From positions 1,116,001 to 1,180,000 of the forward strand of contig DFNX01000016.1 of the NCBI GenBank assembly GCA_002376235.1: a stretch of DNA of 64,000 nucleotides. Direction: 5' to 3'. This DNA is from Neorhizobium sp. UBA3556. Lineage in GTDB: Bacteria; Pseudomonadota; Alphaproteobacteria; Rhizobiales; Rhizobiaceae. Position 1 is the stretch's first letter. Every line of letters begins with the position of its first letter. Below the pieces are notes generated by a model that was not told the origin of the DNA, ran no database searches, and worked only from the letters and a program-made list of their open reading frames with translations. Of the stretch, positions 8,493 through 17,390 are shown one piece after another. A program made the position numbers and the translations under genes.

Positions 8493-9119
8493 TTAGGCAA
8501 CGTCCACTGCCGCCTTCGCAGTGACGAAGACATCGTAGCGGGTGCTTTTCCCGATGATCTGATGGCTGGGCTTGCGAATGCCCGGCATCGGATCCGCGCG
8601 CAGGGGCCATTTCAGAACCACCCTTTTCTGCGCGTTCTCCAGTGCGACCTGCATCAGTTCCAGAGAATCCGGATCGTCGCCGACGATCTCGCGGATCAAC
8701 CGCATTTCCTTCTTCACCAGCGCTGTCTTGTCACGCGGCGGATGCATGGGGTCGATCAGGATGATCTGAGGTTTCAACTGAGGAATAAGCGCGCAGGAAT
8801 CACCATGCAGCAGCGTCATCCGCGCAACCGTCTCCGCATGACGCCCGCCTTCCGCCTCAGCCCGCTTCAGCCCTTCGGCAAGCAGCGCGTGCATCATCTC
8901 GGAACGCTCGATCAGCGTCACGTTTGCGCCAAGCGATGCGAGGAGAAAGGAATCGCGACCAAGCCCCGCCGTCGCATCAACGACTTGCGGGACCGTATTG
9001 CCGGAAAACCCGACAGCCTTCGCCAAGCCCTGCTTGCGGCCCTCGTTGGAGCGGAATCGGTGGCCGACCGCACCACCGACGAAATCGACAACCAGATCGG
9101 ATTTTTCGAATTTCTGCAC
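8493..9119 (-). CDS. rsmJ: 16S rRNA (guanine-N2) methyltransferase RsmJ-like
   Basis: A 208-residue SAM-dependent methyltransferase. The SAM loop VVDATAGLGRDSFLLASLG is near residues 46-64, and the catalytic-type motif IDPMHPPRDKTALVKKEM near 123-140 matches the YhiQ/RsmJ signature, the enzyme that methylates G1516 of 16S rRNA in E. coli. It starts at GTG 9119, 12 bases after the rluA stop, forming a two-gene RNA-modification operon. The symbol is by motif similarity; the rhizobial substrate is inferred. Confidence 0.78.
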   Translation of the reverse strand: MQKFEKSDLVVDFVGGAVGHRFRSNEGRKQGLAKAVGFSGNTVPQVVDATAGLGRDSFLLASLGANVTLIERSEMMHALLAEGLKRAEAEGGRHAETVARMTLLHGDSCALIPQLKPQIILIDPMHPPRDKTALVKKEMRLIREIVGDDPDSLELMQVALENAQKRVVLKWPLRADPMPGIRKPSHQIIGKSTRYDVFVTAKAAVDVA

Positions 9120-9131
9120 GATGGACCGATC

Positions 9132-9803
9132 TCAGAAAGGGGTTGGCGCTGTAAACGTCACGTCCGATCCGTCTGGCTTTCGGAAGCTCAGTTCCTCGGC
9201 ATGGAGCAAAAGACGGTCGCTAGCTGCCAGCGCCTCGCCATCCGCGTAAAACTCGTCGCCGAGAATAACATGGCCGAGCGCCTTCATATGCACCCGCAAC
9301 TGATGCGTCCGCCCGGTCATCGGAAACAAACGAAGCCGCGTCCGGTTCTCGCCACGGCCGATAACCTGCCAGCGCGTCAGCGCGGGCTTGCCGTTTTCAT
9401 TATCAACCCGGTGACGCGGCTTGTTGTCGGGGTCGATGGCAAGCGGCAGATCGATCATCCCCTCCTCGCCCTCGACCATTCCCCAAACTTCCGCGACATA
9501 GGACTTTTTCGTCGTGCGCGCCTCAAACTGCGCTGCAACGAACGCATGCGCCTTGCGGTTCAGCGACATCAGCACGATGCCGGACGTATCCTTGTCGAGC
9601 CGGTGGACGATCAGCGCCTTGGGAAATTCTTTCTGCACCCGCGTCAGCAGACTGTCGTAGAGCGCCGGATGGCGACCGGGAACGGAGAGAAGACCGCTCG
9701 GCTTGTCGCAGACCAGAAAATCCCGGTCACGGTGCAGGATGGTCAGATAGGGATCAATCGGCGGATGATAGATCGGGGAGACATCGGAAAGCGCAGTCGT
9801 CAC
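9132..9803 (-). CDS. rluA: RluA-family pseudouridine synthase
   Basis: A 223-residue single-domain pseudouridine synthase without an S4 domain. The catalytic Asp is D70 in VHRLDKDTSG, and DFLVCDKPSGLLSVPG near residue 28 and GRTHQLRVHM near 164 complete the family motifs. The short length and lack of S4 point to RluA (23S U746 and tRNA U32) rather than RluC or RluD. The initiation codon is GTG at 9803. It precedes rsmJ in the same operon. Confidence 0.85.
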   Translation of the reverse strand: MTTALSDVSPIYHPPIDPYLTILHRDRDFLVCDKPSGLLSVPGRHPALYDSLLTRVQKEFPKALIVHRLDKDTSGIVLMSLNRKAHAFVAAQFEARTTKKSYVAEVWGMVEGEEGMIDLPLAIDPDNKPRHRVDNENGKPALTRWQVIGRGENRTRLRLFPMTGRTHQLRVHMKALGHVILGDEFYADGEALAASDRLLLHAEELSFRKPDGSDVTFTAPTPF

Positions 9804-9862
9804 GATAGAGCCATCCGGGAAAGGCGAGCTGCAAAATCCGAAACTTACAGCTTGGAGAAAAT

Positions 9863-9939
9863 TGGTAGCGGGGGGCGGAATTGAACCGCCGACCTCAGGG
9901 TTATGAATCCTGCGCTCTCACCAACTGAGCTACCCAGCC
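9863..9939 (-). tRNA. tRNA-Met (CAT), elongator type
   Basis: A 77-base cloverleaf with encoded CCA: acceptor GGCTGGG / CCCCGCT, D-stem GCTC/GAGC, anticodon loop TTCATAA and T-arm GGCGG-TTCAATT-CCGCC. The CAT anticodon and GTAGCTCAGTTGG 5' half fit elongator tRNA-Met; the G1-U72 pair and lack of three G-C pairs in the anticodon stem argue against initiator. A lysidine-type tRNA-Ile2 cannot be fully excluded. Two mismatches are odd: U4 opposite C69 and A31 opposite C39. Confidence 0.85.
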
Positions 9940-10102
9940 ACACCAACGAAGCTGCGTTTAAGGCGTCCGCTCCGAGGAATGAGCGGCTTATAAAGGCAGG
10001 CCGCGAACCTTGTCAAGCATATGACAGGAGAAAAACTGAGGAGTTTCAAACCTCCGTTTTCGTCCAGTTCCCCGCCCTTGAAAAGCAGGGAACTCTTGGA
10101 GG

Positions 10103-11299
10103 TCAGGCCGCAACCGGCTGTGCAAGAAGCTGCTTCAGCGAAGCTTCCGCCTCTTCCGCGCGCTCCGAGCGCTCGATGAAACCACCGCCATAAACCCGCG
10201 CATCGGCACCGGTTGCCGAATAAAGCACGCAAGCCTGGCCGGGTGCGACACCCGCTTCGCCGATCGACAGATCGACATAGACCCCGCGTTCATCCACATG
10301 CAGCGTGGCCGGTGTCGGCGGACGGGTGGAGCGAACCTTGGCGAAACATGCAAAGCCGTCGCGCGTATCGTTTTCGAGCGACGAATCGCCGAGCCAGTTC
10401 ATGTCGCGCAGATAGACGCGATGCGTATCGAGCGCTTCCTTCGGTCCGACGATGACACGCCGCGAGCGGGCGTCGAGATAAACGACGTAAAGCGGTTCGC
10501 CCGTGGCAACGCCCAAGCCCTTGCGCTGGCCGATCGTGTAGTGAACGATCCCCTCGTGACGGCCAAGCACGCGCCCGTCCATATGCACGATATCGCCGGC
10601 AAGCGCCGCGTTCGGCTTCACCTTGTTGATGATGTCTGCATATTTTCCGGCAGGCACGAAGCAGATGTCCTGACTATCGGCCTTCTTGGCAACGACGAGG
10701 CCCATCTCTTCGGCAAGCTCGCGCACCTGCGCCTTGGACATGCCGCCGAGCGGAAAGCGCAGATAGTCGATCTGCTCCTGCGTCGTCGCGAACAGGAACC
10801 AGCTCTGGTCACGGTCGCTGTCGATCGGACGATAGAGTGCACGGCGGTTCGGGTTGTCGGCCGTCGGGTTGGCGGCCGAGCGGATGTAATGCCCCGTCGC
10901 CAGCGCATCGGCACCGAGTTCCCGAGCGGTTGCCAGAAGATCGGCGAACTTGACCGTCTGGTTGCAGGCAACGCAGGGAACCGGCGTCTCGCCCATCGCA
11001 TAGGCTTCGGCAAACGGATTGATCACCGTCTCGCGAAAGCGCTTTTCGTAGTCGAGCACATAATGCGGAATACCGAGCGTTTCGCAGACGCGGCGCGCAT
11101 CGTCGATATCCTGGCCGGCGCAGCACGACCCGGCGCGGTGGACCGCTGCCCCATGGTCGTAAAGCTGCAGCGTAATGCCTAGAACATCATAGCCCTGTTG
11201 TTTCAGAAGCCCGGCCACGACAGAGGAATCCACGCCGCCCGAGATGGCGACGACCACGCGCGTATCTTCCGGCTTCTTGTCAAAATCCAGCGTATTCAC
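10103..11299 (-). CDS. mnmA: tRNA-specific 2-thiouridylase
   Basis: A 398-residue ATP-dependent enzyme that thiolates U34 of tRNA-Glu, -Gln and -Lys. The PP-loop SGGVDSS lies at residues 20-26, the first catalytic Cys in CVACNQTVKF (C112) and the second in SQDICFVP near 210. The C-terminal beta-barrel follows (HYTIGQRKGLG near 260). The GTG at 11299 gives a product of normal MnmA length; the frame stays open further upstream but those residues do not look like MnmA. It lies beside tRNA-Met and downstream of the MscS gene. Confidence 0.92.
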   Translation of the reverse strand: MNTLDFDKKPEDTRVVVAISGGVDSSVVAGLLKQQGYDVLGITLQLYDHGAAVHRAGSCCAGQDIDDARRVCETLGIPHYVLDYEKRFRETVINPFAEAYAMGETPVPCVACNQTVKFADLLATARELGADALATGHYIRSAANPTADNPNRRALYRPIDSDRDQSWFLFATTQEQIDYLRFPLGGMSKAQVRELAEEMGLVVAKKADSQDICFVPAGKYADIINKVKPNAALAGDIVHMDGRVLGRHEGIVHYTIGQRKGLGVATGEPLYVVYLDARSRRVIVGPKEALDTHRVYLRDMNWLGDSSLENDTRDGFACFAKVRSTRPPTPATLHVDERGVYVDLSIGEAGVAPGQACVLYSATGADARVYGGGFIERSERAEEAEASLKQLLAQPVAA

Positions 11300-11435
11300 G
11301 GGACAACTCTCGCTGCAATATCCAAAAGCGCCGCATCTATCAGCGGCACGTTGCGCCCGAGGCGGGATCGGCCGCCTGCCGGGCAATGTCGACCGGATAT
11401 AGAAACTATTCCGATCGCATGCAAGCACCCGCGAA

Positions 11436-12557
11436 TCACGACTGCAATGCAGCCTGATGAGCGGCATGCACCGAAGCAATGCCATTGCCGTCGAGTGGCC
11501 GGTCGGTACGAACCTTCGGCAGCGCCTGCGGGTATTCCCGCTGAACGAATTCGATCAGCTTTTCGCGCACCTCGCAGCGGATGTCGAACACTTTTGGCGC
11601 ACTGCTGGCGGACGCGAGAATGCGGATCTCCATCACGCTCTCGCGAAAATCCGTCACCTGCACCGCCACGACCTTTTTGTCCCAGAGTTTCGAGGCTGCG
11701 ACGATCTCATCGACCTTGGAACGGATCACCGAGACCGGGATTGCGTAGTCGAGATAGATCATCACCGTCCCGATCAGCGCCGAGCTTTCCCGGGTCCAGT
11801 TCTGGAAAGGGTTCTCGATGAAATAGGAGAGTGGCAGGATCATCCGTCGCCAGTCCCAGAGCTTGACCACCACGTAGGTCGAGGTGATTTCCTCCACATT
11901 GCCCCACTCCCCTTCGACGATCAGCGCGTCATCGATCCGGATCGGCTGGGTGATGGCCAGCTGAATGCCGGCAAAGATGTTCTTCAGCATCGGCTGCAGC
12001 GCCAGACCGAGAACGATACCGGCTACACCCGCCGAAGCGAGCACGCTGACCCCGTATTGCTGCACCGCCGGAAAGGTCATCAGCATGGCGGCGATCGTCA
12101 GCACGATGATCATCGCCCCTGCAATGCGCTCGGCAATCCGCGACTGGGTCACATGCGTGCGCGCCAAAAGGTTATCTTCCGCGTCCAGCTTGAAGCGGCG
12201 CAGATAGACAGTCATCCAGATATGCAAGGCAGCCTTTGCCGACCAGCCGACAACGAGGATGAATGCAATCAGCAAAGCGTGCCGGATGATTTCCGCCGGG
12301 CGCGCCGCGAGCGGGGCGACCGTGGCGGCAAAGGATAGCGAGAATGTGAGAATGGCGAGCCTGAGTGGACTCTTGCCTCTCGACACGAGCGACCGCCAGA
12401 ACAGGTCCTTGTTCTCGACCACGCGGGTGAAAATGCGGAAAGCCAACCGGTGAATGGCAAGGCCGATTGCTATTGCGGCGGCGAGCACACCGAGGCTCAC
12501 CATCCAGTTCGGCAACCAATCTGTATATTGGCGAAACTCTGCGATAAACTGGTCCAT
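11436..12557 (-). CDS. MscS-family mechanosensitive ion channel
   Basis: A 373-residue inner-membrane protein. Hydrophobic helices occur near 17-40, 70-85, 92-112 and 145-165. The pore helix and MscS signature follow (ASAGVAGIVLGLALQPMLKN near 177, then IFAGIQLAITQPIRIDD), and the cytoplasmic beta domain contains GEWGNVEEITSTYVVVKLWD near 220. Such channels release solutes on hypo-osmotic shock. The arrangement is larger than E. coli MscS but smaller than MscK. It ends 136 bases before mnmA; co-transcription is possible. Confidence 0.88.
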   Translation of the reverse strand: MDQFIAEFRQYTDWLPNWMVSLGVLAAAIAIGLAIHRLAFRIFTRVVENKDLFWRSLVSRGKSPLRLAILTFSLSFAATVAPLAARPAEIIRHALLIAFILVVGWSAKAALHIWMTVYLRRFKLDAEDNLLARTHVTQSRIAERIAGAMIIVLTIAAMLMTFPAVQQYGVSVLASAGVAGIVLGLALQPMLKNIFAGIQLAITQPIRIDDALIVEGEWGNVEEITSTYVVVKLWDWRRMILPLSYFIENPFQNWTRESSALIGTVMIYLDYAIPVSVIRSKVDEIVAASKLWDKKVVAVQVTDFRESVMEIRILASASSAPKVFDIRCEVREKLIEFVQREYPQALPKVRTDRPLDGNGIASVHAAHQAALQS

Positions 12558-12654
12558 CCCGGCTCAGTTAGGGTGCGGTGCAGCATAGGAAAGTGCCGCC
12601 GCAAAAATATCATTATTTTCCTACCTCATGGACAACCGGGGCGAGGAGCATGCC

Positions 12655-13089
12655 ATGAACGAGCAATTTGTTCCTTTTGATCTGACACGCTTCGTCGAGG
12701 CGCAAGCATCGATATACAATCAGGTGATCGCCGAATTGCGTGGCGGGCAGAAGCAAAGCCATTGGATGTGGTACATATTTCCACAATTCCACGGATTGGG
12801 CGCCTCTGCCATGTCGCAGCGTTTCGCAATCCGCTCAAAGGCGGAGGCGATCGCCTATCTCCAGCATCCCCTGCTCGGCTGGCGGCTTGGAGAATGCACG
12901 GCGGTCATGCTCGGGCATGAGGGACGCAGCGCAGGCGAGATCCTCGGCGCGACGGATGACCTGAAGTTCAGAAGCTCGATGACCCTCTTCCATCTGGTCA
13001 GCGAAAAGGGCTCGCCTTACGAGCGAGCCCTTCACATTTTCTATAGAGGGGAGCACGACGGTCGAACCGCCGAACTCCTCGGAATTTAG
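12655..13089 (+). CDS. DUF1810 domain protein
   Basis: A 144-residue soluble protein of the DUF1810 family. Recognisable parts are FDLTRFVEAQASIYNQVIAE at residues 7-26, SHWMWYIFPQFHGLGASAMS near 39-58 and the C-terminal FYRGEHDGRTAELLGI. No enzymatic activity is established for the family. The ATG at 12655 follows GCGAGGAG; an upstream in-frame ATG at 12628 is less well placed. It converges on the Tim44-like gene, 5 bases apart, and its 3' coding part carries a hairpin that suits termination of that opposite gene. Confidence 0.82.
   Translation: MNEQFVPFDLTRFVEAQASIYNQVIAELRGGQKQSHWMWYIFPQFHGLGASAMSQRFAIRSKAEAIAYLQHPLLGWRLGECTAVMLGHEGRSAGEILGATDDLKFRSSMTLFHLVSEKGSPYERALHIFYRGEHDGRTAELLGI
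13002..13032 (-). terminator. terminator of the Tim44-like gene, inside the convergent DUF1810 gene
   Basis: A perfect 10-bp inverted repeat (arms AAGGGCTCGC 13006-13015 and GCGAGCCCTT 13023-13032, 7-base loop) is followed on the minus strand by a TTTTCGC tail. It lies ~63 bases past the minus-strand stop at 13095 and within the plus-strand coding sequence. Confidence 0.6.
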
Positions 13090-13094
13090 GCGCC

Positions 13095-14171
13095 TCAGGC
13101 GGCGGACTGGATTGCCGAAAGCTTCCAGTCGTTGGCCGGCTTGCGCACGAAGGTCCAGACTTCCACCGTTTCAGTAAGTTCGTTCGGATCGCCTTCGGCA
13201 ACTTCGCCGGTGTTGCGATCGCGCAGGAAGTCGATCGAGGAATAGCGCATGGCGACAGTCGCATATTCCTGGCCGTTTTCGCGCCATGCTTCTGCAAGGT
13301 CACCCTGCAGCAGCGTTACGTCGCGAACTTCGTTCTTCACGCCATTGGTTGCGTTTTCACCCAGCTCTTCTGCGAGGTAGGACATCGCTTCCGGCGTCGT
13401 GAGGTCACGAAGCTTGGCATAGTTTTCGTCCGCATAAGCGCCCTGCACTTCGGTCAGCAGCTTTTCGAACTGGCCAAGGTCGCGGCTGGTGATACCGATT
13501 TCGTCCGTATCCGGGCCAGCCTGACGCTGAACCGCCTGCTGCGCGCCACCGAAACCTGCCGCACCTGCACCGGAGCCGATCTTCGGGATCTGGAAACCGC
13601 CCTGGTTCTGCTGCGGTGCCTCATAGGCGTTGTTCTGCTGGCCGTAACCATCATTGCCATTGCCGCCGTTGCCGTAAGCGCGGGCATTACCAGCCGAGCC
13701 TGCTGCCTGCTGCTGCTGGCGACGGGCGAAGAAACGGAAGGCGAGCATCGCGAGACCAGCGATCAGCGCGATCTGCAGAAGCATGCCGAAGAAACCAGCC
13801 ATGCCGCCAAAACCACCGCCCATCAGCATGCCGAACAGACCGCCGAGTGCGAGACCACCCAGAATGCCGCCGAACATACCACCGAACATGCCGGGACGAC
13901 GCTGCTGGGCTGCCTGAGCGCCCATGCCGTTAGCCGGGCTTGCCGCATTCTGCTGCGTATTCGGGGTCATCGAGCGGTTGATGCCGCTGGCTGCACCCGG
14001 TGCCGTATTGGTCGCCGGCGGAGCCGCGAATGTGCGGGTGCCGCGGCTGCCGAAGCTAGAACCACCGCCGGCGCGACGCGCTTCCGCGAAGTCGACGGCT
14101 GTTAGCGAAACTGCCATTCCGATCGCTGCGATCGCGAAGAGTTTCTGGAAACGCCGAAGCTTGAACAACAT
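13095..14171 (-). CDS. Tim44-like domain protein
   Basis: A 358-residue membrane-anchored protein. A signal or anchor near residues 10-30 is followed by a low-complexity Gly/Ala/Gln region, a Gly-Met-Phe-rich hydrophobic stretch near 95-150 (repeated GGMFGG and GGLFGM motifs) and a C-terminal Tim44-like (TIM44/MBA1 fold) domain from ~225 (DLGQFEKLLTEVQGAYADEN ... VEVWTFVRKPANDWKLSAIQ). Rhizobial proteins of this architecture are common; their role at the inner membrane is not settled. ATG 14171 follows GAGGAGAAATTG; the TTG three bases upstream is rejected. Confidence 0.82.
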   Translation of the reverse strand: MLFKLRRFQKLFAIAAIGMAVSLTAVDFAEARRAGGGSSFGSRGTRTFAAPPATNTAPGAASGINRSMTPNTQQNAASPANGMGAQAAQQRRPGMFGGMFGGILGGLALGGLFGMLMGGGFGGMAGFFGMLLQIALIAGLAMLAFRFFARRQQQQAAGSAGNARAYGNGGNGNDGYGQQNNAYEAPQQNQGGFQIPKIGSGAGAAGFGGAQQAVQRQAGPDTDEIGITSRDLGQFEKLLTEVQGAYADENYAKLRDLTTPEAMSYLAEELGENATNGVKNEVRDVTLLQGDLAEAWRENGQEYATVAMRYSSIDFLRDRNTGEVAEGDPNELTETVEVWTFVRKPANDWKLSAIQSAA

Positions 14172-14413
14172 CAATTTCTCCTCTGGCCGCCCTATGCGGT
14201 CCGTGACCCTGATATGGGGAGCCGTGGCGGAGTTTTCAGTAGTCCATCCACTTTTTCCCGCTTTAGTAGTTACAAAAGTTCAGAGCGGGAGCCAATTGAT
14301 TGAAATACAACCCTTGGGCGTTTTTGCCGATAAAGCGATCACATAATCGTCAGACGCAACAAAACGAGCCTGGCGCTTGCCGCACCAGACCCGTTCTGCA
14401 TCTTCCCTGGGAG

Positions 14414-14440
14414 GAAAAGGCGGGGTCAATAGACCCCACC
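14414..14440 (-). terminator. Rho-independent terminator of serA
   Basis: On the minus strand GGTGGGGTC / GACCCCGCC pair around a 4-base loop (14432-14440 with 14419-14427) and are followed by TTTTCC. A second hairpin (CTGGTGC/GCGCCAG, near 14365-14390) with TCGTTTTG lies further downstream. Confidence 0.75.
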
Positions 14441-14450
14441 GAATGAAGGC

Positions 14451-16046
14451 TTATTCGACGTTGAACACCAGTGGACGAGCCTGGCGGATGGCTGGGTTTG
14501 CCGTCAGCTGGGCAAGCACATCCTCTGACACCGGTGCATCGACATAGAGCAGCGCAATCGCATCACCGGCTTCCTTTTCGCGACCGAGCTGGAAGTTGGC
14601 GATGTTGACGCCGGCATTACCGAGCGTCGTGCCCATGAAGCCGATCATGCCGGGAACGTCGGTGTTGGAGATGTAAACCATGTTGGCGCCGACATCGGCG
14701 TCCATGTTGATGCCCTTGATCTGGATGAAGCGCGGCTTGCCATCCGAGAATACGGTACCTGCAACAGAACGAGTCTGCTTGTCGGTCTTGACCGTCAGCT
14801 TGATGTAACCGTCGTAAACGCCGGTCTTGTCACGCTTTACTTCGGAAAGGACGATGCCCTTTTCCTTGATCATGATCGGGGCCGAAACCATGTTGACATC
14901 AGCCACCTGGTTGCGGATCAGGCCGGCCAGAAGTGCGGAGGTCAGCGCACGGGTATTCATGTTGGCCGTCTGGCCATCGAACAGGATTTCGATTTCCTTG
15001 ATCGGATCATCCGAAACCTGGCCGACGAATGCGCCGAGAACATCGGCAAGACGGATGAACGGCTTCAGGATCGGTGCTTCTTCAGCCGTGATCGACGGCA
15101 TGTTGATGGCGTTGGAGACGGCACCCTTGACGAGGTAGTCCGACATCTGTTCGGCAACCTGCAGGGCAACGTTTTCCTGTGCTTCCGTGGTCGATGCGCC
15201 CAGATGCGGCGTGCAGACAACGTTCGGCAGGCCAAACAGCGGGCTTTCGGTGGCAGGCTCGACCTCGAACACGTCGAAACCGGCACCGGCAACGTGGCCG
15301 GACTTGATCGCTTCGGCAAGTGCCGCCTCATCGACGAGACCGCCGCGGGCGCAGTTGATGATGCGAACGCCGGGCTTGGTCTTGGCGAGGTTTTCGCGGC
15401 CGAGAATGCCGCGGGTCTTATCGGTCATCGGCACATGTAGGGTGATGAAGTCGGCACGTGGCAGAAGTTCTTCCAGCTCGACCTTTTCGACACCCATTTC
15501 CTGCGCACGCTCAGCCGACAGGAAGGGATCGTAGGCGATGACATTCATGCCGAGGCCGATGGCCTTCCTGCAGACGATGCCGCCGATATTGCCTGCACCG
15601 ATGACGCCGAGCGTCTTGCCGGTGATTTCGACACCCATGAACTTCGACTTTTCCCACTTGCCGGCCTGCGTCGAGGCATCGGCCTGCGGCAACTGGCGGG
15701 CAACGGCGAACATCAGCGCAATGGCGTGTTCAGCGGTCGTGATCGAGTTGCCGAACGGGGTGTTCATGACGATGATACCGCGCTTGGAAGCAGCCGGGAT
15801 ATCGACATTGTCGACACCGATACCGGCGCGGCCGATGACCTTGAGATTGGTCGCAGCTGCAATCAGCTTCTCGGTCGCCTTGGTGGCCGAACGGATGGCA
15901 AGACCGTCATAATTGCCGATAATTTCGGCCAGCTTGTCCTTGTCCTTGCCGAGTTTCGGCTGGAAATCGACTTCAACGCCGCGATCGCGGAAAATCTGGA
16001 CGGCGGTTTCCGACAGTTCGTCGGATACGAGTACGCGAGGTGCCAT
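14451..16046 (-). CDS. serA: D-3-phosphoglycerate dehydrogenase
   Basis: First step of serine synthesis: NAD-dependent oxidation of 3-phosphoglycerate. At 531 residues it is the long form: substrate domain, Rossmann domain (GVIGAGNIGG near 145), catalytic Arg in NCARGGLVDE near 233 and His in TPHLGAST near 283, an allosteric intervening domain (~320-450) and a C-terminal ACT domain (NTDVPGMIGFMGTTLGNAG near 468) that usually binds serine. The ATG at 16046 follows AGGAG; in-frame codons upstream lie in the leader. It follows serC by 78 bases and ends at a strong terminator, so serC-serA is one operon. Confidence 0.95.
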   Translation of the reverse strand: MAPRVLVSDELSETAVQIFRDRGVEVDFQPKLGKDKDKLAEIIGNYDGLAIRSATKATEKLIAAATNLKVIGRAGIGVDNVDIPAASKRGIIVMNTPFGNSITTAEHAIALMFAVARQLPQADASTQAGKWEKSKFMGVEITGKTLGVIGAGNIGGIVCRKAIGLGMNVIAYDPFLSAERAQEMGVEKVELEELLPRADFITLHVPMTDKTRGILGRENLAKTKPGVRIINCARGGLVDEAALAEAIKSGHVAGAGFDVFEVEPATESPLFGLPNVVCTPHLGASTTEAQENVALQVAEQMSDYLVKGAVSNAINMPSITAEEAPILKPFIRLADVLGAFVGQVSDDPIKEIEILFDGQTANMNTRALTSALLAGLIRNQVADVNMVSAPIMIKEKGIVLSEVKRDKTGVYDGYIKLTVKTDKQTRSVAGTVFSDGKPRFIQIKGINMDADVGANMVYISNTDVPGMIGFMGTTLGNAGVNIANFQLGREKEAGDAIALLYVDAPVSEDVLAQLTANPAIRQARPLVFNVE

Positions 16047-16124
16047 TGTCTGGGCTCCTGATAAAGGGTTCAGTCTCTGAATGCGGGATGAAACGGTGCC
16101 GCCGTTAGCGGCACCGGAAATCAA

Positions 16125-17306
16125 TCAGGCAGCAGCCTTGGAAAGCGCGGCCTTCTGCGTTTCGAACGCATAGGCCAGCCACGGCATCAGGGCCTTCATG
16201 TCGGCCTCTTCGATCGTGGCGCCGGCCCAGATGCGAAGACCGGACGGAGCATCGCGATAAGCGCCGACGTCGAGTGCAACGCCTTCCTTCTCGAGGATGG
16301 ACGTTACGCCCTTGGCAAACGCCGCCTGGGCGTCGGCATCGAGAGCGGCAACCTCGGCATCGACGATCTTCAGGCAGACGGACGTGTTGGAACGCGTTTC
16401 GTCGACCTGTGCCAGATTGGCGATCCAGTCATTTGCCGCAACGAAATCAAAAATGACCTTCGCATTGGCGTCAGCACGGGCGATCAGGCCTTCGAGGCCA
16501 CCGACCGTCTTTGCCCATTCGAGCGCATCGATATAGTCCTCGACGCAAAGCATCGACGGGGTATTGATCGTTTCGCCCTTGAAGATGCCTTCCGAAAGCT
16601 TGCCGCCCGAAGTCATGCGGAAAATCTTCGGCAGCGGCCATGCCGGAACGTAGGTCGTCAGGCGCTCGACGGCGCGTGGGCTGAGAATGATCATGCCGTG
16701 ACCGCCCTCACCGCCCAGAACCTTCTGCCAGGAGAAGGTAACCACGTCGAGTTTCGAAAAGTCCATGTCCTGCGCGAAAGCGGCTGAAGTCGCGTCGCAG
16801 ATGGTCAGGCCCTTGCGGTTTGCCGGGATGAAATCGGCGTTCGGAACGCGGACGCCGGACGTGGTGCCGTTCCAGGTGAAAACGACGTCACGGTCGAAGT
16901 CGACTTCATTGAGGTTCGGAAGGAGACCGTAATCGGCTTCGAACTTGCGAACATCCTTGAGCTTCAGCTGCTTGACGACGTCGGTGACCCAACCGGCACC
17001 GAAGCTTTCCCAGGCAAGCATGTCGACGCCGCGCTCGCCGAGCAGCGACCAGAGCGCCATTTCGACAGCGCCGGTATCGGAGGCAGGAACGATGCCGATG
17101 CGGTAATCCGCCGGTACGTTCAGAATTTCACGGGTAAGATTGATGGCCTGTGCCAGCTTGTCCTTGCCAACCTTGGCGCGGTGCGAACGACCGAGCGGGG
17201 CATCAGAGAGAGCGGCGAGCGACCAACCGGGGCGCTTCGAGCAGGGGCCAGAAGAAAAATGAGCATTATTCGGACGTACGTCCGGCTTTGCGGCGGCGTT
17301 GGCCAT
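16125..17306 (-). CDS. serC: phosphoserine transaminase
   Basis: Second enzyme of serine synthesis, a PLP-dependent aminotransferase acting on 3-phosphohydroxypyruvate. It has 393 residues, longer than the E. coli enzyme, as in the alphaproteobacterial subtype. FSSGPCSKRPGW at residues 17-28 binds phosphate, and the PLP lysine is in VTFSWQKVLGGEGGHG near 190. The ATG at 17306 follows GGAAGGGTATCTAT; an upstream in-frame codon at 17432 is in the leader. It heads the serC-serA operon, whose 5' region resembles the serC RNA leader motif of alphaproteobacteria. Confidence 0.93.
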   Translation of the reverse strand: MANAAAKPDVRPNNAHFSSGPCSKRPGWSLAALSDAPLGRSHRAKVGKDKLAQAINLTREILNVPADYRIGIVPASDTGAVEMALWSLLGERGVDMLAWESFGAGWVTDVVKQLKLKDVRKFEADYGLLPNLNEVDFDRDVVFTWNGTTSGVRVPNADFIPANRKGLTICDATSAAFAQDMDFSKLDVVTFSWQKVLGGEGGHGMIILSPRAVERLTTYVPAWPLPKIFRMTSGGKLSEGIFKGETINTPSMLCVEDYIDALEWAKTVGGLEGLIARADANAKVIFDFVAANDWIANLAQVDETRSNTSVCLKIVDAEVAALDADAQAAFAKGVTSILEKEGVALDVGAYRDAPSGLRIWAGATIEEADMKALMPWLAYAFETQKAALSKAAA

Positions 17307-17390
17307 ATAGATACCCTTCCAGGTAATTAGCCTCTCGTTGGGGAGAGGTGTCCCGCCGTCGTGGATATTCTTGTCGCTAAAATCAGTCAA
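17307..17390 (-). promoter_or_regulatory. candidate serC leader RNA motif
   Basis: The ~80 bases before the serC start fold into a 6-bp hairpin (CCTCTC 17348-17343 with GAGAGG 17336-17331, 6-base loop), preceded by a GGCGGGACA segment and followed by a CCTGGAAGGG segment that includes the ribosome site. A conserved RNA of this kind, the serC motif, has been described upstream of serC in alphaproteobacteria. The match here is by position and general shape, not by covariance-model search. Confidence 0.45.

Noticed and set aside
8562..9884. 440-codon frame on the plus strand opposite rsmJ and rluA
   Set aside because: It covers two well-supported minus-strand genes and the tRNA, with no domain.
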